A stretch of DNA of 64,000 nucleotides from Marvinbryantia formatexigens DSM 14469 (GTDB lineage Bacteria > Bacillota > Clostridia > Lachnospirales > Lachnospiraceae), in contig NZ_CP102268.1 of the NCBI RefSeq assembly GCF_025148285.1, forward strand, positions 3,751,501 to 3,815,500. The letters run 5' to 3'. Position 1 is the first letter of the stretch, and each line of letters opens with the position of its first letter. Both the position numbers and the translations under genes were made by a program. Of the stretch, positions 53,824 through 63,310 are shown in pieces. Under the pieces are notes generated by a model, which did not search any database, was not told where the DNA came from, and saw only the letters and a program-made list of their open reading frames with translations.

Positions 53824-54453
53824 ATGAACAAAAAATTATCAACAACGCAGCTTACCATTCTTGGTCTTATGACCGCACTTCTCTTATTGATGGCGTACAC
53901 ACCGCTCGGCTATCTGAACATCGGACCGCTGGCGATTACCTTTAACGTCATACCGGTCGCAATCAGCGCGATCGTGCTGGGGCCTCTGGGCGGCGCGATT
54001 GCAGGGGGCGTCTTTGGTCTTACCAGCTTTCTGCAGTGCATCGGTATCGGCGGTTCAAGCGCGATGGGCGTGATACTGTTCGACATCAACCCGGTGTTCG
54101 CCTTTATCCAGCGCTTTGTTCCGCGTGTGCTCGACGGATTTCTGCTCGGCTACATCTTTAACTTCGCGCGCAGACATTTCCATATATACGTGGCGTGCGC
54201 GATAACCGGATTCTGCTCGGCGTTTCTGAACACGGTGTTTTTCATGCTGGCGCTGGTGCTTCTGTATGGAAACACAGAGTATGTGCAGGGTCTGATGGGC
54301 GGACAGAACATCCTTATGTTTATCTGCACCTTTGTCGGAATCAACGCTGTGTGCGAAATGATTTCTTCGACACTGCTGACAAGTGCAGTGGGAGCTGCTT
54401 TATATAAGGCGCGGTTTATCCCGGCGCTGAAACAGAAATCGCAGCCGGTTTAA
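53824..54453 (+). CDS. ECF transporter S component, pantothenate type (PanT-like)
   Basis: This 209-residue protein has six predicted membrane helices and is of the S-component fold of energy-coupling factor transporters. The N-terminal LTILGLMTALLLLMAYTPLGYLNIGPLAITF split and VIPVAISAIVLGPLGGAIAGGVFGLTSF are typical of the pantothenate group. It should bind a vitamin and use shared EcfAAT energising proteins, which are not in the window. Its position between coaBC and coaX strongly supports pantothenate. AAGGAGG precedes ATG 53824. Confidence 0.87.
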   Translation: MNKKLSTTQLTILGLMTALLLLMAYTPLGYLNIGPLAITFNVIPVAISAIVLGPLGGAIAGGVFGLTSFLQCIGIGGSSAMGVILFDINPVFAFIQRFVPRVLDGFLLGYIFNFARRHFHIYVACAITGFCSAFLNTVFFMLALVLLYGNTEYVQGLMGGQNILMFICTFVGINAVCEMISSTLLTSAVGAALYKARFIPALKQKSQPV

Positions 54454-54483
54454 AATCCTGGCTGCCGCAGGCTGGAGGGTATT

Positions 54484-55299
54484 ATGATTTTAGCGATTGA
54501 CATCGGAAACACCAATATTGTCATCGGAGGCATCGATGAAAAGAAAACGTATTTTATAGAGCGCGTCTCGACGGTCCGGACAAAAACAGAGCTGGAATAT
54601 GCCATTGATATAAAAAATGTGCTGGATATTTACGGTTACAGCGTGGAAGATATTTCGGGCGGTATCGTATGCTCGGTCGTTCCGCAGATTACCAATATCA
54701 TGCGTGTGGCGGCGGAAAAAATTCTGCGCCGTGATATTATGGTGGTAAAGTCGGGGCTGAAGACCGGGCTGAATATTCTGATGGATTTTCCCAACCAGCT
54801 CGGCAGCGACCTGGTGGCGGCGTCGGTCGCCGGCATCACGCATTATCAGGTGCCGCTGATCATCTTTGACCTGGGAACGGCGACGACCGTGTGCGTGGTG
54901 GATGATAAGAAAAATTATATCGGCGGCATGATTTATCCGGGACTGCGTGTATCGCTGGACGCGCTGACCGAGAATGCCGCGCAGCTTCAGGGCGTGGCGC
55001 TGGAAAGTCCGGGGCGCGTCATCGGAAAAAATACCATCGATTGTATGAAGAGCGGTATTTTAAACAGCAATGCCGCCGCGATTGACGGCATTATCGACCG
55101 CATTGAGGAGGAGCTTGGGCAAAAAGCGACGGTGCTGGCGACGGGCGGGCTTGCCAAAACGGTCCTGCCGCTGTGCCGCCGGGAGATTATCCTGGATGAG
55201 GAGCTGCTTCTGAAAGGAATGCTGACAATTTACCAGAAAAACCATGCCGCATTTGCGGCGTCTGCGGAGACGGGGAAAGGGGCGGATTCATGCGGGTAG
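54484..55299 (+). CDS. coaX: Type III pantothenate kinase
   Basis: This 271-residue enzyme of the ASKHA fold is unlike the CoaA type. The phosphate loop LAIDIGNTNIVIG is at the N-terminus; FPNQLGSDLVAASVAG, IFDLGTATTVCVV and GGMIYPGL are the other marks. It phosphorylates pantothenate, needs a monovalent cation and is not inhibited by CoA. With the transporter and coaBC around it, the operon covers uptake and the first steps to coenzyme A. Its end overlaps the ROK gene by ten bases. Confidence 0.95.
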   Translation: MILAIDIGNTNIVIGGIDEKKTYFIERVSTVRTKTELEYAIDIKNVLDIYGYSVEDISGGIVCSVVPQITNIMRVAAEKILRRDIMVVKSGLKTGLNILMDFPNQLGSDLVAASVAGITHYQVPLIIFDLGTATTVCVVDDKKNYIGGMIYPGLRVSLDALTENAAQLQGVALESPGRVIGKNTIDCMKSGILNSNAAAIDGIIDRIEEELGQKATVLATGGLAKTVLPLCRREIILDEELLLKGMLTIYQKNHAAFAASAETGKGADSCG

Positions 55300-56522
55300 A
55301 GCAGGGCAACAGTCTGCTGCGTGTGAAGGCTGCCAACCAGTCGACGATTCTTCGCATGATTTATTATATGGGACCGGTGAAGCGCGCGGAGATCGCAGAA
55401 CAGTTAGAGCTTACCCTTCCCACCATCACAACGAATGTAAACAGCATGATTTCGGCGGGAATCGTGCGGGAGGTCAGCATAAGGGATGACGGACAGGCGC
55501 GCATCGGCAGAAAGGCGCATCTGCTGGAGGTCGTTCCGGAGGCGTACCATTTTGTCGGGATCGAGAGCACCGGCATACACCGCTGCGTAAGCGTGGTGGA
55601 CTACTGCGGACGTCCGCTTTATTCCCACTATGACGAGCAGGGGTGCGCGGATTACCGGCGGAGCATGGAGGAGACCTGCCAGGTGGTGCTGGATTGTCTG
55701 AAACACTGTCACCTGAAGCTGGACGATATCAGCGGTGTCTGCTTCGGGCTGCCGGGCTGGGTGGACCGGGAGGAGGGCATCCTGCGGGTACATCCGCGGA
55801 ACCAGTGGAGCAACAAAAATATCCGTGAGGATTTCCGGGAAATTACCGGCTATAAGGGAACGGTGCTTGTGGAGAATAACGCCTGCGTGCGGGCGATCGG
55901 CACGCAGTTCCGCCGCCGGAAGGAAATGGAGAATGTGGAGAGCTTTACGTATCTTCTGGTAGATACCGGTATTGCGTGCCCTCTGATTGTCAACAGAGCC
56001 AACTATATCGGCTCGGCGGTCGGCGCCGGGGAGGTCGGACATATGGTAATGGAGGCGGACGGCAGGCAGTGCGTCTGCGGAAACCGCGGCTGTCTGGAGG
56101 CGTATTCCAGCGATTACGCGGTGATTGAGCGCTGCGCGGAGGCGATTCGGCAGGGAAAAGCGTCAAAGCTGAAGGAGCTTTGCGGACAGGCGAGACCGCA
56201 GATGTCACAGATTATGAAGGCGCAGCGCCAGGGAGACAGAGACGTTTCCGCAATCGTGGAGGATGCGGTAAGGGTGCTCGGAACGGCGGTAGCCAATATC
56301 ATCAATTTTATCTGCCCGGATAAGATGCTGATTGACTGCAAGATGTTCAGTGAAATGAGCAACCGCACCCTGCTTCTGGCGGAGACGGACAAGAACCTCT
56401 GCAATAAGACTTACCGGGGAACGGAATTTCTCTTCGTGGAGCCGGACCGGACGGGCGGGGCGCTCGGCGCCGCAGCCGTTGCCATCAACCATGCGCTGGA
56501 GACACACCTTACAATAGAATAA
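55290..56522 (+). CDS. ROK family transcriptional regulator
   Basis: This encodes 410 residues. An N-terminal winged helix (about 12-75; MGPVKRAEIAEQLELTLPTIT) precedes a ROK sugar-kinase-like domain. The ROK zinc motif is GEVGHM followed by CVCGNRGCLEAYSS. The lack of a clear ATP phosphate loop at the domain start suggests a sugar-sensing repressor of the NagC/XylR type. It overlaps the end of coaX, so it is transcribed with the CoA operon, yet a terminator separates it from the sugar-phosphate operon starting at 56845. It may control that operon; this is inferred. Confidence 0.88.
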   Translation: MRVEQGNSLLRVKAANQSTILRMIYYMGPVKRAEIAEQLELTLPTITTNVNSMISAGIVREVSIRDDGQARIGRKAHLLEVVPEAYHFVGIESTGIHRCVSVVDYCGRPLYSHYDEQGCADYRRSMEETCQVVLDCLKHCHLKLDDISGVCFGLPGWVDREEGILRVHPRNQWSNKNIREDFREITGYKGTVLVENNACVRAIGTQFRRRKEMENVESFTYLLVDTGIACPLIVNRANYIGSAVGAGEVGHMVMEADGRQCVCGNRGCLEAYSSDYAVIERCAEAIRQGKASKLKELCGQARPQMSQIMKAQRQGDRDVSAIVEDAVRVLGTAVANIINFICPDKMLIDCKMFSEMSNRTLLLAETDKNLCNKTYRGTEFLFVEPDRTGGALGAAAVAINHALETHLTIE

Positions 56523-56538
56523 ACAAACGTAATGAAAG

Positions 56539-56571
56539 AAACGCTTCTGTGAACATACAGAGGCGTTTTTT
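56539..56571 (+). terminator. Rho-independent terminator after the ROK gene
   Basis: A 12-pair stem (56539-56550 with 56557-56568, one G-T pair) and a six-base loop lead into TTTTTT. Confidence 0.88.
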
Positions 56572-56575
56572 GTTG

Positions 56576-56597
56576 CCATGCATACGACAAAAACGTC
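56576..56597 (-). repeat. 22-bp dispersed sequence, copy 2
   Basis: Reverse complement of 762-783, exact over 22 bases. Read on the minus strand it runs into the hairpin at 56539-56568, as copy 1 runs into the hairpin at 798-829. The 322 bases between the ROK and aldolase genes otherwise hold the terminator and the promoter at 56698. Confidence 0.7.
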
Positions 56598-56697
56598 TGG
56601 CGGATGTTTTTTAGTTCCTGTCAGCCTCAGACGCCCGCTGCGGCGCCCGGTCTTTCTGAGCAGGAAAATTTTCACCTGAAATTTAACAAAATACCTG

Positions 56698-56726
56698 TTG
56701 TACTTCTGGAAGTGCTGTGATATAAT
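56698..56726 (+). promoter_or_regulatory. SigA promoter of the aldolase-LarA-ABC operon
   Basis: -35 TTGTAC (56698-56703), 17-base spacer, perfect -10 TATAAT (56721-56726). The A/T-rich leader of about 110 bases may hold an operator, but no clear palindrome was seen. Confidence 0.75.
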
Positions 56727-56844
56727 GCTTGTAACAATATTTAAAAGTTTTAATTAATTGTTGAAAATGGCAAAAGAAATGACAAAAAAAGGAAACAATA
56801 AAACAATTTGCCAGAAATAATCGGAAAGGATGGGGAAAAAGAAA

Positions 56845-57999
56845 ATGCCATTAGTACCAATGAAGGCGATTCTGGACGCAACGGAGAAATACAATTATGC
56901 GCAGGGGGCGTTCAATGTAAACGCGGTGTGTCAGGCGAAAGCGGTGATTGAGGTGCATGAAATGTTCCGTTCCGCGGCGATTCTGCAGGGAGCGGATCTG
57001 GCGAACGCTTTTATGGGAGGACGGACCGATTTTGCTAACGGGACGCTGGAGGATAAGAAGCGGGGCGCTCAGAATATTGCCAACGCAGTGAAAAAATATG
57101 CGGAAAACAGTCCGGTTCCGGTGGCGCTTCATCTGGACCACGGCAAAAATTTCGAGTCCTGCGCGGCGGCGATCGCGGGCGGCTATACCTCTGTTATGAT
57201 AGATGGTTCCGCGCTTCCGTTTGAGGAAAACGTGGAGCTGACGCGCGAGGTCGTAAAATATGCGCACGAGCGCGGCGTCACAGTGGAAGGGGAGCTCGGC
57301 GTGCTCGCCGGTGTGGAGGACCATGTATTTGCGGCGAACTCCACCTACACAAATCCGATGGACGCCGTAAAATTTTTCAAGCAGACCGGCGTGGATGCAC
57401 TTGCTATCAGCTATGGAACGAAGCACGGCGCAAATAAGGGAAAGGATACGGTCATCCGCAAGGAGATCGCCATCGCGACGAAGGAATGTATGCTGCACGA
57501 AGGAATCGAGGGCACGCTGGTGAGCCACGGTTCCTCCACGGTGCCGCAGTATATTGTCAGCGAGATCAATGCGCTCGGCGGAGATATTCATGACGCATAC
57601 GGCATTAAGAAGGAGCAGCTGAAGGAAGTATCAAAGCTTGGTATCCGCAAGATAAACGTTGATACCGATATCCGTCTTGCTGTTACCCGCAATCTGCGCG
57701 AGCTGTTCCGGGACGATCCGTCCCTGCGCGGCAGCGCTTCTATCGGGGAGATTTACGAGCTGCTCTGCAAAAATCCGTCGGCGTTTGACCCGCGCGTGTT
57801 CTTCCCGCCGATCATGGATACCGTGATGTACGGAAACGTGCCGGATGACGATGTGGCGAAGATCGTGGACTGCATCGAGCGCGGCGTGAAGGAGGTTGTC
57901 GGAACACTGATCGTAGAATTTGACAGTGTGGGCAGGGCGCCGCTGATTGAAAATGTTTCCCTGGATGAAATGGCGGAGCGCTACCGCCGGAAGGGATAG
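56845..57999 (+). CDS. Class II (zinc) ketose-bisphosphate aldolase
   Basis: This encodes 384 residues. The zinc-site and catalytic region HLDHGKNFE (histidine 96, aspartate 98, histidine 99), YGTKHGANKG, VSHGSSTVPQ and KINVDTDIRLAVTR mark a class II fructose-bisphosphate aldolase fold. Typical enzymes are 285-360 residues; this one has a longer C-terminal part (VMYGNVPDDD to the end). The replacement of the common HGGSG by HGSST in the loop hints at a different substrate. The start is ATG 56845 (MPLVPMKAIL), matching the family; ATG 56830 sits right on the ribosome binding site. First gene of its operon. Confidence 0.85.
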   Translation: MPLVPMKAILDATEKYNYAQGAFNVNAVCQAKAVIEVHEMFRSAAILQGADLANAFMGGRTDFANGTLEDKKRGAQNIANAVKKYAENSPVPVALHLDHGKNFESCAAAIAGGYTSVMIDGSALPFEENVELTREVVKYAHERGVTVEGELGVLAGVEDHVFAANSTYTNPMDAVKFFKQTGVDALAISYGTKHGANKGKDTVIRKEIAIATKECMLHEGIEGTLVSHGSSTVPQYIVSEINALGGDIHDAYGIKKEQLKEVSKLGIRKINVDTDIRLAVTRNLRELFRDDPSLRGSASIGEIYELLCKNPSAFDPRVFFPPIMDTVMYGNVPDDDVAKIVDCIERGVKEVVGTLIVEFDSVGRAPLIENVSLDEMAERYRRKG

Positions 58000-58104
58000 C
58001 CTGCTTTGACAGGCGGTCTGTGGTCTGCATGGCGGATGCCTGGACAGTAGCACAGCTTTGGCGCAGAAAATGCGCGGACCTTGGAAAAGAGGGAGGACGG
58101 TATT

Positions 58105-59265
58105 ATGGGCATGAATATCCTGGTTGCTCACGGCGGCGGACCGACAGCGGTCATCAACACCTCGCTGCAGGGCGTGGTGGAGGCGGCGCGCGCGTCGGGA
58201 AGAGTGGATAAAATATATGCCGCGCGGTTTGGCGCGGAGGGGATACTGAAAGGGGATCTCATGGACCTGACGGAGGTTCCGGCGGAGGTGATAGCCCGTC
58301 TGAGGCACACCCCGGCTTCGGCAATCGGCTCCTGCCGCAGAAAGCTGACGCAGGACGATTATCCGACGGTGCTGGAAACCATAAAGAAATTTAAAATCGA
58401 TGCATTTTTTTATAACGGCGGCAATGATTCGATGGATACCTGCAACAAGGTGAATGAGCTTGCCGTAAAGGAAGGTCTGAATCTGTCTGTTATCGGTATT
58501 CCGAAAACGATGGACAACGACCTGGAGGTGACGGACCACTGTCCGGGCTTTGGAAGTGCGGCGCGCTATGCGGCGATCAGCGCTTCCGAGCTGGCGCTGG
58601 ACGCTTCTGGACTGCCGATTCATGTGGTGGTGCTGGAGCTGATGGGAAGAAATGCCGGCTGGGTGACGGCGGCGGGCGCGATGGCAAGGCGTCTGACGCG
58701 CTGCGGACAGCTTACCTATCTGCCGGAGGTGCCGGTGGATATGGACAGGATGCTTGCCGATATCGAGGCGGTCTACGCGAAAGGAAACGGACTGCTGGTG
58801 ACGGTGAGCGAGGGCGTCTGCGGACCGGACGGAAAGCCGCTGGCAGACACCGGCATTGTGGACGGTTTCGGGCATGTCGTTCCGGGCGGCACGGCGCAGT
58901 ACATATCCGGGCAGATTATGCAGAAGCTGGGCATCAAATCGCGTGCGGAGAAGCCGGGACTGCTCGGCAGATGCAGCATTCCCTATGTGTCGCCGGTCGA
59001 TTCCGGGGAGGCTTACGAGGTCGGCAGATACGCGCTGGAGTCGGCGCTGCGCGGGGAGAGCGGACAGATGGTCGCCATTGAGGCAGTCCGCAGACCGCAG
59101 TACAGAAGCAGACTGTTTCTGACGCCGCTGTCCGGCGTGGCGAATGCGGAAAAGCGTTTTCCGCTGGAATGGATCGTGGACGGCAATCAGATCGACGATG
59201 CATTTTTCGATTATGCGAAGCCGCTGATGGGAGAGGACTTCCCGCAGTATGCATTCCTCAGATAA
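58105..59265 (+). CDS. PPi-type 6-phosphofructokinase family protein
   Basis: This 386-residue PFK-A-family enzyme has GGGPTAVIN near the N-terminus, GGNDS (105-109) and PKTMDND (133-139). The aspartate at the position where ATP enzymes have glycine points to pyrophosphate as phosphoryl donor. ELMGRNAGW and the substrate arginines follow. It would phosphorylate fructose-6-phosphate or a related ketose-phosphate reversibly. GGGAGGA lies before ATG 58105, chosen over longer readings. It is preceded by the aldolase and followed by a triosephosphate isomerase homologue, so the three steps are consecutive. Confidence 0.87.
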   Translation: MGMNILVAHGGGPTAVINTSLQGVVEAARASGRVDKIYAARFGAEGILKGDLMDLTEVPAEVIARLRHTPASAIGSCRRKLTQDDYPTVLETIKKFKIDAFFYNGGNDSMDTCNKVNELAVKEGLNLSVIGIPKTMDNDLEVTDHCPGFGSAARYAAISASELALDASGLPIHVVVLELMGRNAGWVTAAGAMARRLTRCGQLTYLPEVPVDMDRMLADIEAVYAKGNGLLVTVSEGVCGPDGKPLADTGIVDGFGHVVPGGTAQYISGQIMQKLGIKSRAEKPGLLGRCSIPYVSPVDSGEAYEVGRYALESALRGESGQMVAIEAVRRPQYRSRLFLTPLSGVANAEKRFPLEWIVDGNQIDDAFFDYAKPLMGEDFPQYAFLR

Positions 59266-59304
59266 CAGTCCGGACAGGATTTTGTACAGAAAGGCAGAAC
59301 AATT

Positions 59305-60141
59305 ATGAAGCATATATATTTAAACTTAAAGCGTTTTGATGTTCCGGCAGAGCTTGGCGGCGTGAATCGTCTGGCACCGGTACAGGAGTGGGGCAGAACG
59401 ATTGTGGAGAGCACCCAGGAGCCGCTGAAAAAATATAATCCGCAGGAGGTGGAATTTGTGCAGTTCCTGCCGGAGGCGCATCTTCTGCAGGCGGTGGCGG
59501 CGCTTTCCGAAAACAGCCTGCTGCAGATAGGCAGCCAGAGCGTGTACCGCGACAACACGGCGGTTGGCGGAAATTTCGGCGCGTTTACGACAAACCGTCC
59601 GGCTTCCATTGTGAAGGCGATGGGCTGTGCGGCGACGCTGATCGGGCACTGCGAGGAGCGCAACGATAAAAAAGGCATTCTGGCGGAGGCGGGTGTATCC
59701 AATATGTCAGCCGTAAACCGCCTGTTAAATAAGGAAATCAAATGCGCAATGGATGCCGGTCTGAAGGTGGTTTACTGCATCGGCGAGACAAGCGAGGAAC
59801 AGCCGCAGTGGGAGCAGGTGCTCGGCGAGCAGCTCTCGGTTGGTCTGGAGGGCGTTGATAAATCAAAGGTTGTGATCGCCTACGAGCCTGTGTGGAGCAT
59901 CGGGCCAGGCAAGACGCCTGCGGGCAAGGATTACATCACAAAAATCGCACGCTTTGTAAAAGAACAGACGGGCGGCATGGACGTGGTGTACGGCGGCGGG
60001 CTGAAGACGGATAACGCGGCGATGCTTGCCTCCATCGAAGAAATAGACGGCGGACTGATTGCGCTCACACGTTTCACGGGTGAAATTGGTTTTTATCCGG
60101 AGGAATATCTGGAAATCATTCGTTTATACTTGGGAGAATAA
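59305..60141 (+). CDS. Divergent triosephosphate isomerase family protein
   Basis: This encodes 278 residues, longer than the usual 250. The N-terminal substrate loop is LNLKRFD (asparagine 7, lysine 9) in place of NWKMN. The electrophile block is IGHCEERN (histidine 115) in place of GHSERR. The catalytic glutamate lies in AYEPVWSIGPGKTP (glutamate 194), and YGGG near the end is kept. All catalytic residues are therefore present, but the surroundings differ, as in tetrose-phosphate isomerases of the TIM family. It may act on a triose or another short sugar phosphate. It lies 13 bases before the LarA-family gene. Confidence 0.82.
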   Translation: MKHIYLNLKRFDVPAELGGVNRLAPVQEWGRTIVESTQEPLKKYNPQEVEFVQFLPEAHLLQAVAALSENSLLQIGSQSVYRDNTAVGGNFGAFTTNRPASIVKAMGCAATLIGHCEERNDKKGILAEAGVSNMSAVNRLLNKEIKCAMDAGLKVVYCIGETSEEQPQWEQVLGEQLSVGLEGVDKSKVVIAYEPVWSIGPGKTPAGKDYITKIARFVKEQTGGMDVVYGGGLKTDNAAMLASIEEIDGGLIALTRFTGEIGFYPEEYLEIIRLYLGE

Positions 60142-60154
60142 CAGGAGGAGAAAA

Positions 60155-61648
60155 ATGAGATTAGAATTTGAGTACGGCAATGGCATGATGAGCGCCGAAT
60201 TGCCGGATACCACAGATGTTTTTATACCCGGCGAAACGGTTTCCGACCCGCCGTGCCTGCCGCAGGACTGGGACAGCCTCTATGAGGCGACCCTGCAGAG
60301 CATCCGCAATCCCATCGGAATGCCGACGCTCACAGAAATTGCGAAGGCGGGCGATAAGGTTGTCATCGTCATTCCCGATATCGTAAAGGGCGGCAATCAG
60401 CCGACCTCCCACCGCAAGGTGGCAATACGCGCCTGTCTGGATGAGCTTTACAGCGTCGGCGTGGAGAAAAAAGATGTGCTTCTGCTGATTTCCAACGGAC
60501 TGCATCCGCGCGCTACCGTAAAAGAAATGCGCACGATTCTCGGCGATGCGCTGTTTAACGAATTTTATCCGCACGGGCAGATCACCAGCCACGACAGCGA
60601 GGATTATGACCATCTGGTGGACCTTGGCTATACCGAGGCGGGCGACCATGTGATTATGAATAAATATGTGTTTGACGCGGACGTGGCGATTCTTATCGGA
60701 CACACGCAGGGGAACCCCTACGGCGGTTATTCCGGCGGCTACAAGCACTGTGCGACGGGCATCAGCCATTGGCGCAGCATCGCCAGTCACCATGTGCCGG
60801 AGGTGATGCACAAGCCGGACTTTGTGCCGGTCTCCACAAGCAGCGTGATGCGTCAGAAATTTGACCGCCACGGCATGTTTATGGAAGAGAAGATGGGCAA
60901 AAAATTCTTCTGCTGCGACGCCGTGCTGGATACGAAGTCGCGTCAGATCGAAATTAATTCCGGCTACGCAAAAGAAATGCAGCCGGTGAGCTGGAAGATG
61001 GCGGATAAGCGCACCTATGTACACTGGGCGGAAAAGAAATACGACGTGGTCGTGTTTGGAATGCCGACAAACTTTCACTACGGCGACGGCATGGGCACCA
61101 ACCCCATCCAGATGATGCAGGCGCTGTCTGCGCAGGTCATCCGCCACAAGCGGGTACTCAGCGACCGCTGCGTATTTATCGTACCGTCCATCTGCGACGG
61201 CTGGTTCCACGACGAGAGATGGCCCTACCTGCGCGAGCTTTATGAGATGTTCCAGCACGATTCCATGAATATTCTGCCGGACATGAACCGTTACGGTGAA
61301 TATTTTGCGACAAACGAAGAATATATCCGGAAATACCGCTTTGCCAATGCCTTCCATCCATTTCATGGCTTCTCCATGATGAGCTGCGGACATCTGGCGG
61401 AGGAGCACACCAGCGCAATCTATATTGTGGGAGCGCGCGAACCGGGAATCGCCAGAGGCATGGGACTGAAAACGCGCGCGACCGTCGAGGAAGCGCTGCA
61501 GGATGCCATGAAGAAATATGTAGGTCCAAATCCGAACATCCTGGCGCTGCCGAAGACCTTTACCACGGCTGCCGTACATCTCTGTATGAAGGATCCGTCC
61601 CAGAACAGTCATACGAGAGACGGTCACGGACATCCCTGCTGTGGATAA
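60155..61648 (+). CDS. LarA-family (DUF2088) nickel-pincer racemase/epimerase homologue
   Basis: This encodes 497 residues, longer than LarA (about 425). The N-terminal region has VVIVIPDIVKGG, and the core has SHDSEDYDHL and GHTQGNPYGGYSGGYKHCATGIS. The lysine of GGYK (about 197) corresponds to the lysine that binds the nickel-pincer nucleotide in LarA, and histidines occur in matching positions. Family members interconvert 2-hydroxyacid or sugar-acid stereoisomers. The last residues are His/Cys-rich (NSHTRDGHGHPCCG). No larB, larC or larE is nearby. AGGAGG precedes ATG 60155. The substrate is unknown; the next genes suggest it may be imported. Confidence 0.8.
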   Translation: MRLEFEYGNGMMSAELPDTTDVFIPGETVSDPPCLPQDWDSLYEATLQSIRNPIGMPTLTEIAKAGDKVVIVIPDIVKGGNQPTSHRKVAIRACLDELYSVGVEKKDVLLLISNGLHPRATVKEMRTILGDALFNEFYPHGQITSHDSEDYDHLVDLGYTEAGDHVIMNKYVFDADVAILIGHTQGNPYGGYSGGYKHCATGISHWRSIASHHVPEVMHKPDFVPVSTSSVMRQKFDRHGMFMEEKMGKKFFCCDAVLDTKSRQIEINSGYAKEMQPVSWKMADKRTYVHWAEKKYDVVVFGMPTNFHYGDGMGTNPIQMMQALSAQVIRHKRVLSDRCVFIVPSICDGWFHDERWPYLRELYEMFQHDSMNILPDMNRYGEYFATNEEYIRKYRFANAFHPFHGFSMMSCGHLAEEHTSAIYIVGAREPGIARGMGLKTRATVEEALQDAMKKYVGPNPNILALPKTFTTAAVHLCMKDPSQNSHTRDGHGHPCCG

Positions 61649-61670
61649 TGGGATAAAAGGAGGGTAAAAC

Positions 61671-62456
61671 ATGAATGAGAAGGGAACAAAAAAGAAGAAA
61701 ATCGTAATCAGCGATAAGGTCTGGCTGCTGATATCGTTTCTTGCGGCAATGCTCGTCTGGTTTCTGCTGTCCATCGGGGAGGCGACCGGGAGAAGCTTTC
61801 CGTTTGCTGACAAGGTAGTGCCGGCGGTCGGCACGATGGTTGAGCGCGGGGTATTCTGGAAGGATATCGCCAGCAGTATGACCTGCGTGGGAATCGGCTT
61901 CGGGCTTGGTTTTGTCACGGCGCTTCCGGTAGCGTTTCTGATGGCGTGGTACACGCCGGTGCAGAAAATTATAGAGCCGTGGATCAACTTTATCCGCAAC
62001 ATCCCGGCGCTGGCGTATGCGCCGCTTCTGGTCATCACCTTTGGTGTCGGACAGAAGCCGGCGGTAATCCTCATCTGGATCTGTACGTTTATGACCATGA
62101 GCATCACCATTTATCAGGGAATCAAAAACATCGACGTTACGCTGATCAAGGCGGCAAGGGTGCTGGGAGCAAATGATTTTGATATTTTCTGGAAGATCAT
62201 CTGTCCGGCGACGGTACCGTTTATCATCACGGCAATCCGTCTCGGACTCGGCGCGGCGCTGACGACGCTGCTGGCGGCGGAATCGACCGGCGCGCAGGCA
62301 GGTATCGGTATGCGTATCCGCTCACTGTCGAACTCCTTTGAGTCGGCTCCGATGCTGATGTACATTATTCTGCTTGGCATCATCGGTTTAATTCTGGTGA
62401 AGATTGTGGATATCATAGAAAGGAAATTAACGGGATGGCAAGAGAAGATAAATTAG
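61671..62456 (+). CDS. ABC transporter permease, SsuC/TauC type
   Basis: This 261-residue inner-membrane protein has about six helices and the BPD_transp_1 coupling segment ([20 protein letters not shown], about 163-182). The family includes permeases for sulfonates, taurine, nitrate and aromatic or hydroxymethylpyrimidine-like solutes. AAAGGAGGG precedes ATG 61671. It overlaps the ATPase gene by 22 bases. Confidence 0.88.
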   Translation: MNEKGTKKKKIVISDKVWLLISFLAAMLVWFLLSIGEATGRSFPFADKVVPAVGTMVERGVFWKDIASSMTCVGIGFGLGFVTALPVAFLMAWYTPVQKIIEPWINFIRNIPALAYAPLLVITFGVGQKPAVILIWICTFMTMSITIYQGIKNIDVTLIKAARVLGANDFDIFWKIICPATVPFIITAIRLGLGAALTTLLAAESTGAQAGIGMRIRSLSNSFESAPMLMYIILLGIIGLILVKIVDIIERKLTGWQEKIN

Positions 62457-63226
62457 TCAAATTAAAAATCGATAATGTATACAAGGAATATCAGGGGCGC
62501 AACGGCAAGGTGGTCGCGCTGAACGGGGTAAGTCTTGACATTGCGGAAAATGAGTTTATCTGTGTGGTAGGTCCGTCGGGCTGCGGCAAATCGACGCTGC
62601 TGAATATCATTGCCGGGCTCCTGGAGCCGACCAGCGGAGCAGTCTATCTGGACGGAAAGCAGATTGAGGGCACCGGCGTGGAGCGCGGCGTTGTATTCCA
62701 GCAGTATGCGCTGTTTCCGTGGAGGACGGTCATCAAAAATGTCATGTTCGGGCTGGAAATGAAGAAGGTGCCGAAGGATAAGGCGGAGGAAATTGCCCGG
62801 AAATACATAAAGGCGGTTGGTCTGGAGGGCTTTGAGCATTCCTATCCGAAGGAGCTCTCCGGCGGCATGAAGCAGCGTGTGGCGATCGCCCGCGCTTATG
62901 CGGCAAACCCGGAGGTGCTGCTTCTGGATGAGCCGTTCGGAGCGCTGGATGCGCAGACGCGCGTGCAGCTTCAGACGGAGCTTTTAAATACCTGGGAGCA
63001 GGAGAAAAAGACCTGCTTCTTCATCACACATGATGTGGATGAGGCAATCATTCTGGCGCAGCGCGTCATTATCATGAGCGCGCGTCCGGGACGTATTAAA
63101 AGAATCGTGGATATCGATATTCCGTATCCGAGAACGCAGGAGACAAAATCAGATCCGCGCTTCCTGGAGCTGAAGGCGGAGATCTGGAACGAGGTATACC
63201 AGGAATTCCTGGCGGTACGCAAATAA
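62435..63226 (+). CDS. ABC transporter ATP-binding protein, SsuB/TauB type
   Basis: This 263-residue ATPase has the Walker A motif [10 protein letters not shown]-loop [12 protein letters not shown], signature LSGGMKQR, Walker B LLLDEPFG and the H-loop histidine in ITHDVDEA. It powers the adjacent permease. The FPWRT sequence after the Q-loop and the R-PGRI segment are usual in the sulfonate/nitrate/taurine group. It overlaps the permease gene. Confidence 0.92.
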   Translation: MAREDKLVKLKIDNVYKEYQGRNGKVVALNGVSLDIAENEFICVVGPSGCGKSTLLNIIAGLLEPTSGAVYLDGKQIEGTGVERGVVFQQYALFPWRTVIKNVMFGLEMKKVPKDKAEEIARKYIKAVGLEGFEHSYPKELSGGMKQRVAIARAYAANPEVLLLDEPFGALDAQTRVQLQTELLNTWEQEKKTCFFITHDVDEAIILAQRVIIMSARPGRIKRIVDIDIPYPRTQETKSDPRFLELKAEIWNEVYQEFLAVRK

Positions 63227-63266
63227 TGAAGCCGGGTCAGATGCAGCGGACCCTGATGATGTGACT

Positions 63267-63294
63267 AACCGCAAAGCGGTTAAAATAATTTTTT
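63267..63294 (+). other. Stem-loop between ATPase and binding-protein genes
   Basis: AACCGC (63267-63272) and GCGGTT (63276-63281) with an AAA loop are followed by AAAATAATTTTTT. It can act as a partial terminator or an mRNA stabiliser, which would set binding-protein expression apart from the upstream genes. Confidence 0.55.
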
Positions 63295-63310
63295 AAGGAG
63301 GACATGAATT

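Noticed and set aside
60161-62110. Minus-strand open frame of about 649 codons opposite the LarA-family gene
   Set aside because: Shadow of the real gene; no start signals or known motifs.
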